Shown: piece by piece, positions 1 through 10,055 of the stretch | How positions within the stretch are numbered: the first letter of the stretch is position 1 | Layout of the letters: each line of letters starts with the position of its first letter | Origin: Semisulcospira habei | Lineage: Eukaryota; Mollusca; Gastropoda; Semisulcospiridae | Assembly: GCA_036245525.1 (NCBI GenBank) | Contig: BTPG01000005.1 | Span: forward strand, 180,634,623 to 180,698,622 | Length of the DNA stretch: 64,000 bases | Reading direction: 5' to 3' | Translations under genes and position numbers: made by a program | The notes under the pieces: model-generated | The model's database searches: none | The model's input: only the letters and a program-made list of their open reading frames with translations | What the model was told of the DNA's origin: nothing

Positions 1-287
1 CTGCAATTCCAGATAAAACAAATCAACACCACAGCAAAGCAACAAAAATAACAACATCAACAACACTTACAAACAAAAACCTGTGAAAGCGTCAAGACAG
101 ACCAGGCAACACATACGACGACGATTATCAAAGAAGACGACTAGGAAGAGAAAAGGGAGATGTCTGATAGAGGACTGGAGCATAGAACGAGTTTAGTTAG
201 TTATTTTGGGGGTTTAACGCCGAGCAGGCAACTAAGGCCATCTCAGCATAGAACGAAGCAAAATAGCCTACCACAAGCAAACCAGGA

Positions 288-400
<113 letters not shown>

Positions 401-409
401 CAGCGCTTG

Positions 410-505
410 CACCCCTTGGCTTTCGGAAGCACTTTTGTCGTGACAACCAAAGGGTCAACTCTTTGGCTGTCGGTAGCGGTTTTGGTCGCGATGATTCCTG
501 CAGGA
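410..505. repeat. Family C palindrome relic
   Basis: Two broken pieces of the family C stem: a diverged piece ending in ACCAAAGGGTCAA, then CTTTGGCTGTCGGTAGCG leading to CGCGATGATTCCTGCAGG. The second right arm is lost. Confidence 0.6.
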
Positions 506-550
506 TGTCAGAGTGTTGTTATTCCTGACACAAGCTTGTTGTTGACACAA

Positions 551-554
551 ACTG

Positions 555-634
<80 letters not shown>

Positions 635-940
635 ATCCCGTAATCTTGCCGACCGTTGGGGCACCACTGATGACTTGGCAACCAGCTCCCTCCATTCCTC
701 TCTGTTCTCTGCCATTCTCAGCGAATCACCAGCTTCAGTCCTGTCCACTCTGAGATATTGTCCTCCCATCTTTTCCTCTGTCTTCCTCTTCTTCGTCCTC
801 CTTGCACAGTGCCTTGCAGGATTATTTTGGCAAGCCCTGTTGAACGCGTGACATGCCCATACCACTTCCGTTTGCGTTTTCTCACAATGGCTAATAAGTC
901 TTCATAGGGCCCGATGGCTTGCCTGATTCGGCTTCCCGCC
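551..940 (-). pseudogene. LINE 3' end fragment with (GATA)n tail
   Basis: Read on the minus strand, 940 to about 635 encodes the C-terminal tail of a non-LTR retrotransposon polyprotein: RIRQAIGPYEDLL, then KWYGHVTRS, then RKRWEDNISEWTG. After a one-base frameshift near 727 it continues as AENREEWRELVAKSSVVPQR. This W-G-H-V-x-R and RW-x-D-x-I-x-EW-x-G pattern is the usual C-terminus of endonuclease/reverse-transcriptase LINEs of marine invertebrates. The tetranucleotide run at 551-632 lies exactly at its 3' end and is best read as the retroposition tail. The element is heavily 5'-truncated and its frame is broken. Confidence 0.8.
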
Positions 941-950
941 ACTTCACAAA

Positions 951-975
951 CTGCTACCGACAGGCAAAAGGTTAA
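951..975. repeat. Family C right-arm relic docked on a family A element
   Basis: GCTACCGACAGGCAAAAGG followed by TTAA matches the right terminus of family C. The TTAA (972-975) is also the left boundary of the next element. Confidence 0.6.
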
Positions 976-1186
976 CCCGTTCAGTGCTTGTCGACAAAGA
1001 TATGGAATCTGCAATCTTCGTCAATTCAACACCCAAAAACCCTCGCTGTCCCAGGAGCATAGATTCAAAGTGGCATCAGCAAGAGGCATAGATCCTCATG
1101 AGCCGCCGCAACCGCGGGGGCTCATGAGGATCTATACCTCTTGCAGTTGGGTGGCGTTCTCATTTTGTCGGCACTGAACGGGCTAA
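972..1186 (+). mobile_element. Family A palindromic element (TTAA-type)
   Basis: Reference description of family A. The left end is TTAACCCGTTCAGTGC and the right end GCACTGAACGGGCTAA, so the ends are inverted repeats bounded by TTAA (one base changed on the right). In the middle (1079-1145) is a stem-loop whose arms read GCAAGAGGCATAGATCCTCA and its complement. Conserved spacers lie between end and stem: CACCCAAA, then CTGTCCCAGGA on the left, and GTTGGGTGGCGTTC, then TTTTGTCGGC on the right. It has no coding capacity. The TTAA boundary and CCC-starting termini are what piggyBac-like non-autonomous elements show; that assignment is inference. Confidence 0.85.
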
Positions 1187-2000
1187 ACAGGAGCTATGAC
1201 GACCAAAATCGCCACCGAGAGCTACTGCTATTTTCTCGTTTGCCAGTCAACCCCACCCACCACCCCCCTCCCCACCACCCTTCCCCCCTCGCCGTTATCC
1301 AAAAGCGGTGCAGGCGAATCTTTCCAGAACAGCCTTACATCGTGCTAAAGAAAGCCAACGTCATTCCCTCTAGGTCATAATATCCCAGTCATTGGGCCCG
1401 ACAGTAGGAGTTTACATCGATCAGAGCCGTTCCAATAACGCGCGCCAGTGGAGCAGACGATAGCAAGAAGAGCGTTTGTGTGGGAAAGGGGACACAACAA
1501 GACTACAAAAGCAAACAAAGCACCTATTTTTTTATTTTCTAACAAAAACAAACAAAAAAACAAACAAACAAAGAACAAAAAAGAAAACAACAACAACAAC
1601 AACAACAAAACCAACAACACACAAACAAACGTATATCGCTATGTGGCGAGTTTATGAGACCAGAAATCACAAAACAGAACGATTCAACAAACAGAAGACG
1701 TTTTCGTTCAGGAAAAATGACATCCGAACAAACTTATCCTTACATCGTATACAACTACGTGATGACTTGATGTGACCAGGTCGCACAAAGCCGCCGTATG
1801 CTTGTGTGTGATGTAGGGACACTTTATTTTCATTTACCAAAACACATCTGGTCGCATCGAGTGGTGTATGGACACTCATCACACACAAAGTAAATCGCAC
1901 AACATTGTGTATGGTGATGGCATAATTCGACAGGCGGCATCATGACATCAGATTGTGATGTACGACACTTTTTGTTTTTAATTTTTTTTTTTAAGAGCAG
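1187..2000. other. Non-coding stretch with A-rich low complexity
   Basis: Contains a C-rich tract (1250-1295) and an A/AAC-rich tract (about 1530-1625). The open frames on both strands are low-complexity (poly-Leu, poly-Asn/Lys) and I see no gene. Confidence 0.7.
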
Positions 2001-2001
2001 G

Positions 2002-2159
2002 GGCCAAATGCATGAGTGAGCTTAGTCCAGCGAGAGCCATTCATGCAGCTGACCCTTTGAGCCTAGTCATGCGCCAGCCACTAATCAAGGTGCTCCGCGT
2101 TAGCGGAGCACCTTGCTTAGTGGCTAGCGCATGACTAAGCTCAATCAGGCAACTGACCC
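2002..2159 (+). repeat. Family D palindrome
   Basis: Reference copy of family D. The arms read GAGTGAGCTTAGTC, then GCGCCAGCCACTAA, then CAAGGTGCTCCGC, and the complement follows. Outer ends are GGCCA..GCATGAG and CAACTGACC, without TTAA. This copy carries an extra segment in its left arm (about 2037-2070). Confidence 0.85.
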
Positions 2160-2203
2160 CAAAAGACAAGACTTTGTGGAGCGCGAGAGAAAACTTCACC
2201 TAC

Positions 2204-2445
2204 CGTTCTTTGCTGGGCGTGGCATTTGTGAGTGACATGTAGTTGTTCCGGACGCTGCGTAGACTGGCCAGGATCTGGGCGAACGGGGTGACAATCAGGT
2301 CCTCCGCATGTCTGGAATTAAACAAACCACGGGAGCGACGTTTAGACGACTTGCCCTCCCCTGAGCCCTTATCGGACGAGTTCTTACGCGAGGACACTTT
2401 CCCGTTCTTGTGGAACAGCGGAGACAGGAAGCTCAGCTTCTGCAT
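2204..2445 (-). CDS. PDE4: PDE4-type cAMP phosphodiesterase, alternative first exon (partial)
   Basis: The minus-strand frame from the ATG at 2445 gives about 80 residues. The last third contains [20 protein letters not shown], the hallmark start of upstream conserved region 1 (UCR1) of class 4 cAMP-specific phosphodiesterases (PDE4 / Drosophila dunce). In the family UCR1 acts with UCR2 to regulate the catalytic domain. The first ~45 residues ([16 protein letters not shown], then a Ser/Lys/Arg-rich stretch) are a distinct N-terminus, as expected for an isoform-specific first exon. The frame ends at PSKER with a donor reading CG|GTAGGT (exon end 2204). A plausible internal acceptor (TTTGTTTAATTCCAG, exon start 2311) would instead make a 108-base internal exon; this could serve longer isoforms. 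Codon use in the N-terminal part is G/C-ending, like true coding DNA. Later exons would lie below position 1. Confidence 0.8.
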
Positions 2446-2497
2446 CGTGTTGGGAGGGACTAGGAGTGAGCGATGTAAGGCATCTGCGCTTTCACGG

Positions 2498-2504
2498 TGA
2501 CTCA
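2498..2504 (-). promoter_or_regulatory. AP-1-like heptamer upstream of the PDE4 exon
   Basis: TGAGTCA on the minus strand, about 55 bases before the ATG. It matches the AP-1 consensus, but one heptamer is weak evidence. Confidence 0.2.
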
Positions 2505-2550
2505 GTGACAGTCAACGAGGTTACTAGTATGGCGAAGACGGGTACAATCT

Positions 2551-2930
2551 GTCGTCGTTAGAGTCAAAGTGGACACATCCTATGTTCTACTGAACATCCA
2601 CAAGTTAGTCCTATGCGTCTAACAGACTATGTGCAATTGTTTAAATATTTGAGTTTATCACGGTGAAGACTATTGTGATGAGGCTATTAGCAAGGGGAAG
2701 ACCTTACAGTCTGTTGGTGTTAGAGTCAAAGTGGACACATCCTATGTTCTACTGAACACCCACGAGTTGGTTATTTGCGTTTAACGCCGTACTATGTGAG
2801 ATTATTTAACCGTTTCAGTTTATCACTGTGATGACTATTGTGATTTCACGAGTTAGTCATTTGCGTTAAACGCCGCACTACGTAAAATTATTTAACAGTT
2901 TGAGTTTATCAATGTGAAGACTATTTTGAA
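2551..2930. repeat. Tandem ~160-bp repeat upstream of the PDE4 exon
   Basis: Unit 1 (about 2551-2685) and unit 2 (about 2712-2848) share GTTAGAGTCAAAGTGGACAC, then CCTATGTTCTACTGAACA, and end in GAGTTTATCACGGTGAAGAC or a close variant. A third, partial unit (2850-2930) repeats only the second half (GAGTTAGTCATTTGCGTTAA). Confidence 0.85.
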
Positions 2931-3324
2931 AGTGAATTCTCAGGCTGCTACAGTCTTCTGTCAGAGGCAGGCGTGTGAGGTTGGGGAGCAACGACAGTTC
3001 TGCGAAGACGTTCAAATCTAATGTCACTGTCACTAACATCGAACAGAAAACACTGGTGACTGTTGCCACTGACAGGAGAGACAAAGAAGGCACAATAATC
3101 CGTTGCAAGCGACGCGTTGCTCCCAACAGGGCACACTATTAGCCTGTTACTATTTCCAGTCTCGACTCACAAGAACCGCCGTCCACCCGAGAACCGGAAG
3201 CTCGCCTACCTTTCAGAAGTAGAGATATCCAAGCTCGTTAAACTGCTTTTACCCTTAAACATATTCAGCCGCGACAAATGCCTGCAAAATGGACATACTG
3301 CCGTTTGCAAGAACAGACATAAGT
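2931..3324. other. Unassigned non-coding DNA
   Basis: Short open frames on both strands without recognisable domains; no repeat found. Confidence 0.6.
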
Positions 3325-3418
3325 ATCGACCATGATAGTTCAAGGGAGGTGCCAGAACAGCTTGGCGCCTGTAGGCGCCAAGCTATTCTGGCACCACCCT
3401 TGAACTATCATGGTCGAT
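3325..3418. repeat. Family B2 palindrome
   Basis: Stem-loop: ATCGACCATGATAGTTCAAG, then GCCAGAACAGCTTGGCGCC, loop, and the complement. The right flank to about 3490 (CTTCTGAGGACAGCTCCCAA) is the usual B2 shoulder. The left shoulder and TTAA are missing. Confidence 0.9.
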
Positions 3419-4028
3419 CTTCCTCCGAAGCTGCCATGTAGCCTTCTGAGGACAGCTCCCAAATTTGGAGGTTTTGACTTCGTAGCTCGGTGTGCCAAAG
3501 GAAGCGTGTGACCTTGTGGAAAAGAAATCGGGCTGCTAGGCAGCGAGGGTCAATAGCTCTGGTTCACCTACGTCGGCGACTTTCGCTTCTAGCCATTTCT
3601 CCGGCCCCCCCGTTTTGCGTCTCCTCCTCTTTCGAGACATTGTGGAGTGTGCACATTTTTCACTTCGCTTTTCGCGCAATTACCGCCACATCGGAAGCGA
3701 CGAAACAAACGGTTGCCCAAACAGGAGCATGTATCAATACAAAGAAATCGCACAAGCTTAGTTTTTGATCAGCCCCGGTCGCCCTAATAACGAGCGGTGG
3801 CCGCAGCAAAAAAGCTTTGGGTCAACACTGAAATGCTTGCAGACTGTCTCCCAAGATCCGATTGAAACGAGCTCGCTGCGGGCACATCATGCCATGCTAA
3901 AATCACCAACTCTGCATACACTATAGCTCTCAGTGGAAACTTCACCGGCAAGGCACACCACCAATGGCTGCACTACACTCAGCACGGACTAACACCCTCC
4001 GAGGCACAGCTCGTGCTAGTCTCGGCCC
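3419..4028. other. Unassigned non-coding DNA
   Basis: After the B2 shoulder I see no repeat or gene. A 92-residue frame at 3490-3768 has no recognisable motif. Confidence 0.6.
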
Positions 4029-4096
4029 GTAAGAGGCGTAGAGTCTTAAGGAACCCCTGCAGGTGCACCGGCTCTTAGACTCTATACCGCTTGCAC
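4029..4096. repeat. Family A stem, diverged
   Basis: GTAAGAGGCGTAGAGTCTTA paired with TAGACTCTATACCGCTTGC around a GCAGGTGC loop. The private GAGTCT change is present on both arms. Confidence 0.7.
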
Positions 4097-4198
4097 ACGG
4101 CTGTTATTGACTCAGGGACTGAAAGGAGAAGGTTGCGTTTCAGCGGTTCCAGTCTTCGATGCCTGCCGCGGCATATATGAACGGTACCTTTCTAAATC

Positions 4199-4275
4199 AA
4201 TATTGGGGGAGGGGGGGGGGGGGTTGAAGGGGGGGGGGGGCGAGGGTGTGCTGGGGGAGGGGGGGGGGGGAGGGC
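4199..4275 (+). repeat. G-tract cluster
   Basis: Several runs of 7-13 guanines separated by short spacers, capable in principle of forming a G-quadruplex. Confidence 0.8.
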
Positions 4276-4357
4276 TTAAAGTCGAACGCTGAAAAACCGC
4301 CGGATGACATTTCAGCCTTGAACGGTAGCGCAAAAATAACGAGGTTAAGTCCCGTTG

Positions 4358-4423
4358 GCAAGAGGCATAGATCCTCATGACCACTTGAGAACGCAGGGGC
4401 TCATGAGGATCCATGCCTCTTGC
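4358..4423. repeat. Family A stem
   Basis: GCAAGAGGCATAGATCCTCA and its complement; the loop side of the left arm is diverged (GACCACTTGAGAACG). Confidence 0.9.
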
Positions 4424-4777
4424 GGATGTGGGGTGGGATTAGGAAGTAGGGGTGGGGTGGGGTGAGGTGGAAGGTTGCGGTATGACTGTTGAGCTTGCCT
4501 AGGAGGCAAAGAGGCCCTACTGTCCTTAATTGCCGCTGATGTGCCCAGGCTGTGTCTAGCAACACGTTTGACGCAAGCCCGCACGCCTCGTCTTTATCGC
4601 TAATGTCATCCGCCATGTTATTTTCGCCCGTCAGAACCCGATTTCAGGGCATAATTTACGACATCGCTTCCACGTCATTTTCCGCGTTGTATAAATCTGC
4701 AAACAACCTGTGCGGTTAGCAAATTTTAGCCGCATGACAATTTGTAAACACAGACTGGATCGTCAGTCTGAAATGGC

Positions 4778-4966
4778 GGAACCCGTTCCGTGCATTCTTT
4801 GTAAATAAAACACCCAAATCTCCTGGCTGTCCCAGGAACAAGAAGTCAAAGTGGTGTCATCAAGAGGCATAGATGCTCATGAGCCCCCGCAACTGCGGGG
4901 CTCATGAGGATCTATACCTCTTGCAGTTGGGTCGTGTTCAGATTTTCTCGGCGCTGGACGGGTTAA
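4778..4966 (+). mobile_element. Family A element
   Basis: Left end GAACCCGTTCCGTGC, spacer CTGGCTGTCCCAGGAACA, stem at 4861-4924, spacer GATTTTCTCGGCGCTG, and right end ACGGGTTAA. The left TTAA is degraded. Confidence 0.85.
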
Positions 4967-5122
4967 ATATTTGAACTTTAGGTCTGCAGAAATAATGGCA
5001 AAACCTAAGGCCATCATCAAATTTCAGCGCATCGTTGAGTTACGGTGACGCTAGTTTCTGGCACCGGTTTGGAGAATTAATACAAAACTAGCAATAGTTA
5101 TCAACTAAAATATGAGGGATGG

Positions 5123-5800
5123 TAAGGGGAGGCGGGCGGGGGGGGGGGGGGGAGGGGTTGAGATGTGCACAAAATAAGGAGGATCAGGAGGTTTACTGCT
5201 GGGGAACCCAGGGATGCAAACTACTCCCTGTAAAATTGTGAGTTTTATCATATTACTACATCCAATGTCAGCGGCCACAACTGGCTAGAAGACCTCAATT
5301 TCTAAGGGTCTCGCCCTATCTTCATATCCTGTTTACTGGATCTCTCTCTCTCTCGCTCTCTCTCCCTCTCCCCCCCCCCCTCCCATGTTTCCCCCTTACA
5401 TTTTTTCTTCTTCTTCTGTTTTGGCTTGTGTTGTGTCGTGTAATTTTTTCCCTCCTGTTCAGTAGTAGAAAATAATTAGTGCGATAGTAACTCAGTAATC
5501 AGTAGATTAGCAACGGCAAGTTCGAAAAATGGTTGTTACTACCAAAACTTTTACCGTTGTCAAATAAAGGATCATTGCCATTGTCATTGTTTCTGCTTCT
5601 GCGAGGGCAGGTAGGAGGTGGGTGCGCCGGCGTGAACCCCCTCGTCCACCCCTGCTAGCCTGCGAGTCTTTATTAAAAATCTTTCGGTTTTTTTAAGGTC
5701 TTCATGATTATGTAACACTTAACTTGTTGATCAATGAAACGCGAGGTTTCCAGAGAACGAGTTCACGGAGATTTCTCACTGAAGGGATGGACGGCATGGG
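5123..5800. other. Low-complexity and unassigned DNA
   Basis: A G-run (5123-5157) and a pyrimidine tract (about 5340-5415) followed by unique-looking AT-rich sequence. No gene seen. Confidence 0.6.
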
Positions 5801-6038
5801 TTAACTCATTCAGTCCCGACACACCACAGCCAGATATGGCTCGACCATGATAGTTCAAGGGTGGTGCCAGAATAGCTTGGCGCCTATAGGCGCCAAGCTA
5901 TTCTGGCACCACCCTTGAACTATCATGGTCGACCTGTTTCCTGAATTGTAATGCAGTCCTCAGAGGACAACTCCACAACTCAATTTTCTGGCACCGGTTT
6001 GACTGTGGAGGTTTCGTAACTGAGACGCAATGAGTTAA
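5801..6038 (+). mobile_element. Family B2 palindromic element (TTAA-type)
   Basis: Reference copy for B2. It begins TTAACTCATTCAGTCCCGAC, and ends GACGCAATGAGTTAA. The near-perfect stem (5841-5932) starts TCGACCATGATAGTTCAAGG and has its apex at AGCTTGGCGCC-TATA-GGCGCCAAGCT. Right shoulder: GCAGTCCTCAGAGGACAACT. It also contains an inserted TTCTGGCACCGGTTTG. No coding capacity. Confidence 0.92.
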
Positions 6039-6073
6039 ACTGAGGACAAAAGAACCGCTACAGTACTTCTTCG

Positions 6074-6115
6074 TCCTTTGGTTGTCGGTAACGGTCTTTG
6101 AAGGAATCATCGCGA

Positions 6116-6148
<33 letters not shown>

Positions 6149-6186
6149 ACACACACAAAAAAAAAAACGCTCCCGACAGCCAAACG
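6074..6186. mobile_element. Family C element with expanded A-run
   Basis: CCTTTGGTTGTCGGTAACGG starts a left arm that reaches GGAATCATCGCGAC. The internal AAAAA of family C has grown to about 50 bases of A and CA repeats before the right arm resumes as CGCTCCCGACAGCCAAACG. Confidence 0.75.
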
Positions 6187-6843
6187 ATGAAAATCCGCAC
6201 GTCACATCTAGCTTGATGTGCATTATTATATTCCACACGATGACGCACAACATTCTGTGAATTGGAAACTAATGCTTTTGTTCCCAAGGAAACAAACAAA
6301 TAATTAATAACGGGCTGATGGCGGTATCGTATGGCAAGCGCTTAAGGGCAAGACTGTATGAAAAAGGTCGCGCGGTAACTTTTCTTCTTGGTTATCTATA
6401 TTGAGCGATTAAAACGGCACTTTGTAAAAACACACCGTGAGATGAATTTGCCACCGATACTTGGAAAGGTTACGAATATCACAATTACGATCATTTATTT
6501 ATTTTATTTTATTTATTATTTATTTTATAATTTTTGATCGACTGGATCTGCACTTCTTTCTCTTTCCTATTAATTAATTAATTAATTAATTAATCTGAAT
6601 TTGTGATTTAATGGATCTGGATCTGCATGTCCGTCAGTCTGTCGACTGTTAAGTTTATCTACACACACACACAAACACACACACACACCCTGCTAACCAT
6701 CTACGTTACTCGTGTGCCCTCTCACGTGACAGCTAGTTAGGGGCTGAAGTGGACGGGCGCGGGTTAAACGACCTTGTTGCTAGGGGAGTTTGGACCCCAA
6801 TGTGCATAAAGTCACCGGTACCGTTGACTGCTCGCACGAGGGG
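6187..6843. repeat. AT-rich DNA with simple repeats
   Basis: Contains (TTTA)-like runs (6493-6530), (TTAA)n (6570-6593) and (CA)n (6660-6690). No gene. Confidence 0.7.
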
Positions 6844-7012
6844 GTAACCCATTCTGTGCCATCTTTGTTCACTCACCACCCAAATAGCCTAGCCGCTGTC
6901 CCAGGGACGTGGATTCAAAATGGTGTCAGCAAGAGGCATAGATCCTCACACGAGGATCTATGCCGCTCGCAGTTGGCTAGTGTTCGAATTCTCTCGGCAC
7001 TAAAAGGGTTAA
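6844..7012 (+). mobile_element. Family A element with shortened stem
   Basis: Ends GTAACCCATTCTGTGCC and CGGCACTAAAAGGGTTAA. The stem (6929-6970) has lost its loop-proximal part, joining GATCCTCA directly to CGAGGATC. Confidence 0.88.
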
Positions 7013-7184
7013 ACCGTTTCTCGAAAAAAACGCTTTGTGTGTCTTGGCAAACGCCGCCTCACCAAACGACAAAAATAACTAGAACGTCAAAAGTCCGTAA
7101 GGAACAAAGGGGAATAATTGGCATGCAAGCCTAACAACGCTGCAGAGTGCCCCGACGTGCATTCTTAGGATCCCCAGGTTCTAT

Positions 7185-7233
7185 CTGCAAGAGGCATAGA
7201 TCCTCGTGAGCCCCTATCTATGCCTCATGTTCA
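7185..7233. repeat. Family A stem, partial
   Basis: A full left arm (GCAAGAGGCATAGATCCTC) and a truncated right arm (ATCTATGCCTCATG). Confidence 0.75.
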
Positions 7234-8210
7234 AATGGGTTCGACTTGAATCTGTTGTCCTCAGATGGAGGAAGTGATAATATTTTCCATTTGCAAAAGG
7301 CGGTGATTCGCATGAGAATGTGGCTATTGGTGATGAGTAAAGCGGTTAAATAATTTACCTCTCTGTTCCTTAGTGACTAGACTGTACCTTACTTCAATTT
7401 ATTCTCTGCCATTGGCATTACCGTCGTTTCTACGTAGCGCTAATATTTTTTCAGGTATTTGAATTTTAAAAAACCCAAACAAAGTGGAATAATATAGGCA
7501 TCATATCGAGAGATCAAATTGAAAGGTCAGTAGCAGGAACAGGCAATAGAAGAACGGATATTGTTGCCCGATTTTGCCGCAGGTATTAGGAGGAGGTTGA
7601 AGAATCTGTAGTCGGGCCGACACTGGCTTTCAGTTCGTTAGATATTAGGGTTTAACGTCGATCTGGCGACCATGGTCGCCTCACGGCGGAACAGAAACTT
7701 TTAGTTTGTGCCAGCTCGATATGATTCCTAATAATGAAAGTCAGCACAAAAAAAGTAAAAACTGATTTTTTTTTATTTTTTTATTTTTTATTTTTTATTT
7801 TTTTTTGGGGGGGGGGGGTAGAGGGGGAGGACTATTTTTAATGAAAAATTATTATTATTACTTGATTTTTTAAATATTATTATTATTACTATTATTATTT
7901 TATTTGTTCATTATTTTTTTAGGGGGTGGAGGGAGGGGGGGAGGAGATAAGAAAATGGATCGAGGAGGGGGAAGAAATGTGTGTGGGGGGGGTGGGGGGT
8001 GGGGAGGGGGGTGGGAGAAGAAGGGGTAGGGGTAGCCATCTCTTGGTCAGCCTCAGTATATCGCGGTACCCGGGAGTCACAAAGACAGATCGCGTTATTA
8101 ACATCTCTGCGAAATTCTTGTCTGAAACCACTATAGTGCGCACTGACTGACATTCGCGTCAGTGAAGATCACGTAACGGGGGACCAAAAATAGACACAAA
8201 AAAAACCACA
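7234..8210. repeat. AT-rich and G-rich low-complexity DNA
   Basis: T-rich run (7766-7806), G-runs (7807-7830), ATT-rich tract (7850-7915) and a purine-rich GGGGAGG tract (7921-8035). Nothing coding. Confidence 0.7.
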
Positions 8211-8216
8211 GGACTA

Positions 8217-8270
8217 ACAAGAGACATAAATCCTCATGAGCCCCCGCTCATGAGGATTTATGTCTCTTGC
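8217..8270. repeat. Family A2 stem
   Basis: AACAAGAGACATAAATCCTC and its complement: an A variant with GACATAAAT in place of GCATAGAT, the change being present on both arms. Confidence 0.9.
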
Positions 8271-8479
8271 ACATGGATATCCTTTGACTTCAGTAATCAC
8301 GTTATTGAAGTACTGAATTTACACAGACTCGTAAAGAAAACAAGAAAGGCAAAGGCCTCATGGCTCACGTGTATGACCGATCCACACATGTCTGACAATA
8401 AGTAAAGGGATGGCTTCTGCACTAACAAAATCTAATGTTTTATTAAAATTTAATCAGTTTTCACACATCTGTGAAACCC

Positions 8480-9520
8480 CAGTGACCCTTGTCCTTGGCG
8501 ATGAGTCGACTAAAGTAGGATACATAAGAAGGTCTTATCATCAGCTACCTTTGTGACAAATTTGATTGAAAAGTTTGCAAAAATGTTGATAATAACTACA
8601 ATTATTGGCATTTTATGCACATTTGTCGACCTCTTGTGACCCATGACCTTTTCCAAGGGGTCATCCAAAATAGTATGTATAGGTAGAGGTAGGTCTTACC
8701 ATCAGGTATCTCTGTAGCAAGTTTGGGTTTGAAGTTGTGAACAGTAATTGAGAAAAAATCATTTCTTACCTATATCCTGATCTCCTGTGACCCTTGACAT
8801 TTCCGGGGGGTCATCCAAATTAGTATGCATAGATAGGTTTAACCATTAGGTATCTCTGTAGCTAGTTTGGGTTTGGAGTTGTGAATAGTATTTGAGAAAA
8901 AACATCTTTTATCAAAATATGTTGATTTTGGACCTATTTCCTTAGCTCCTGTGACCTTTGACCTTTTCCTGCGGGTCATCCAAATTAGTAAGCACAGGTA
9001 GGTCTTACTATCAGGTATCTCTGTAGCAAGTTTGGGTTTGAAGTTGTGAACAGTAATTGAGAAAAAAACATTTCTTGTCAAAATATGGCTTTTTTTTTTT
9101 TTTTTTTTTTTTTTTACCTATATTCTGAGCTCTTGTGACCCGTGACATTTTCGAGTGGTCAACCAAATTAGTGTGCGCATAAAGGTCTTATCATCAGGTA
9201 TCTATGTACCAAGTTTGGGTTTGAAGTTGTGAATAGTATTTGAAAAAAAAAATTATGTCAAACTATAGCTATTTTTAAAACTATTTCCTGATCCCCTGTG
9301 ACCTTGACCTTTGTGAGAGGTCACTCATACTGATATGTTTAGAAAGGTCTTGCCACAAAGTATCCTTGGGCCAAGTTTGAAGACTGTAGCTTGAATGGTC
9401 TCCGAGAAAATGCCAACGTTAAAGTGTACCACGGACGACGGACGACGACGGACGGACGACCGACCACTGGCCCAAAACATAGAATCACTTTTGCTTTGCA
9501 CGTGAGCCAAAAAAACAACA
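8480..9520 (+). repeat. GTGACC-type dispersed element, six ~165-bp units
   Basis: Six successive diverged units start near 8480, 8635, 8786, 8949, 9136 and 9298. Each reads TGTGACC..TTGACCTTT, then GGGGTCATCCAAATTAGTA, then AGGTCTTACCATCAGGTATC, then AAGTTTGGGTTTGAAGTTGT. The block ends in ACGGACGACGGACGACGACG and a short foldback ending GTGAGCCAAAAA. Repeats of this wording, ending in GACGGACG runs, are common in mollusc genomes; I know of no coding role. Confidence 0.8.
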
Positions 9521-9534
9521 TTTGGTCAGTCATG

Positions 9535-9612
9535 ACTGGACCGCGGACGGCTGTGCGCGGGTCAGCGAAGGCTGAGGCCGGCCGGCCGAGGACCTTTTGC
9601 TCACCGGGCATC
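9535..9612. repeat. Family E palindrome, diverged
   Basis: GGCTGTGCGCGGGTCAGCGA, then GGCCGAGGACCTTTTGCTCA: right-hand part of family E. The left arm is mostly lost. Confidence 0.6.
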
Positions 9613-9769
9613 CCCGTGGGAGCAATGAGACCTGCGTGCGTTATATCCGATACCGCGCTATTCTTTGCCTACCCCATCCTGAGCAAATCAGGAACAAGAC
9701 GGACAAAAATCAGGAACCAAGTGTAATTTTCAGGAACACCCACCTTTAAAAAAAAACAAGATTATATCA

Positions 9770-10055
9770 GAAGACTTAGATACTGGTTTCTTGGACTTAA
9801 AGAGATCTGCAATATGCCCTCTTCAGATCCTTTAGGTCCGTCACTGTACACTCTGGTATTTGGACTTAAGAGATCTGTAACATGCACTCTTCAGATCCTT
9901 TAGGTCTGTCACTGTACACTCTGGTTACTTAGACTTAAGAAATCTGCAATATGCACTCTTCAGATCCTTTAGGTCTGTCACTGTACACTCTGGTTACTTA
10001 GACTTAAGAGATCTGCAATATGCACTCTTCAGATCCTTTAGGTCTGTGTCACTGT
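9770..10055 (-). repeat. Four ~70-bp tandem copies of the hAT gene 3' end
   Basis: GACTTAAGAGATCTGCAATA, then TGCACTCTTCAGATCCTTTA, then GTCTGTCACTGTACACTCTG recurs about four times. The copy nearest the gene (about 9998-10060) is the real C-terminal coding segment and stop. The three beyond the stop lack two bases of it (GTCTGTCAC against GTCTGTGTCAC). Confidence 0.9.

Noticed and set aside
1079..1145. Family A hairpins as hammerhead or other self-cleaving ribozymes
   Set aside because: The stems are continuous inverted repeats without the conserved ribozyme core; CTCATGAG is only a small palindrome within the arm.
9680..9760. CAGGAAC-type motifs at 9680-9760 and 12915-12990 as terminal repeats of the hAT element
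   Set aside because: They are in the same orientation and only short, not inverted terminal repeats.
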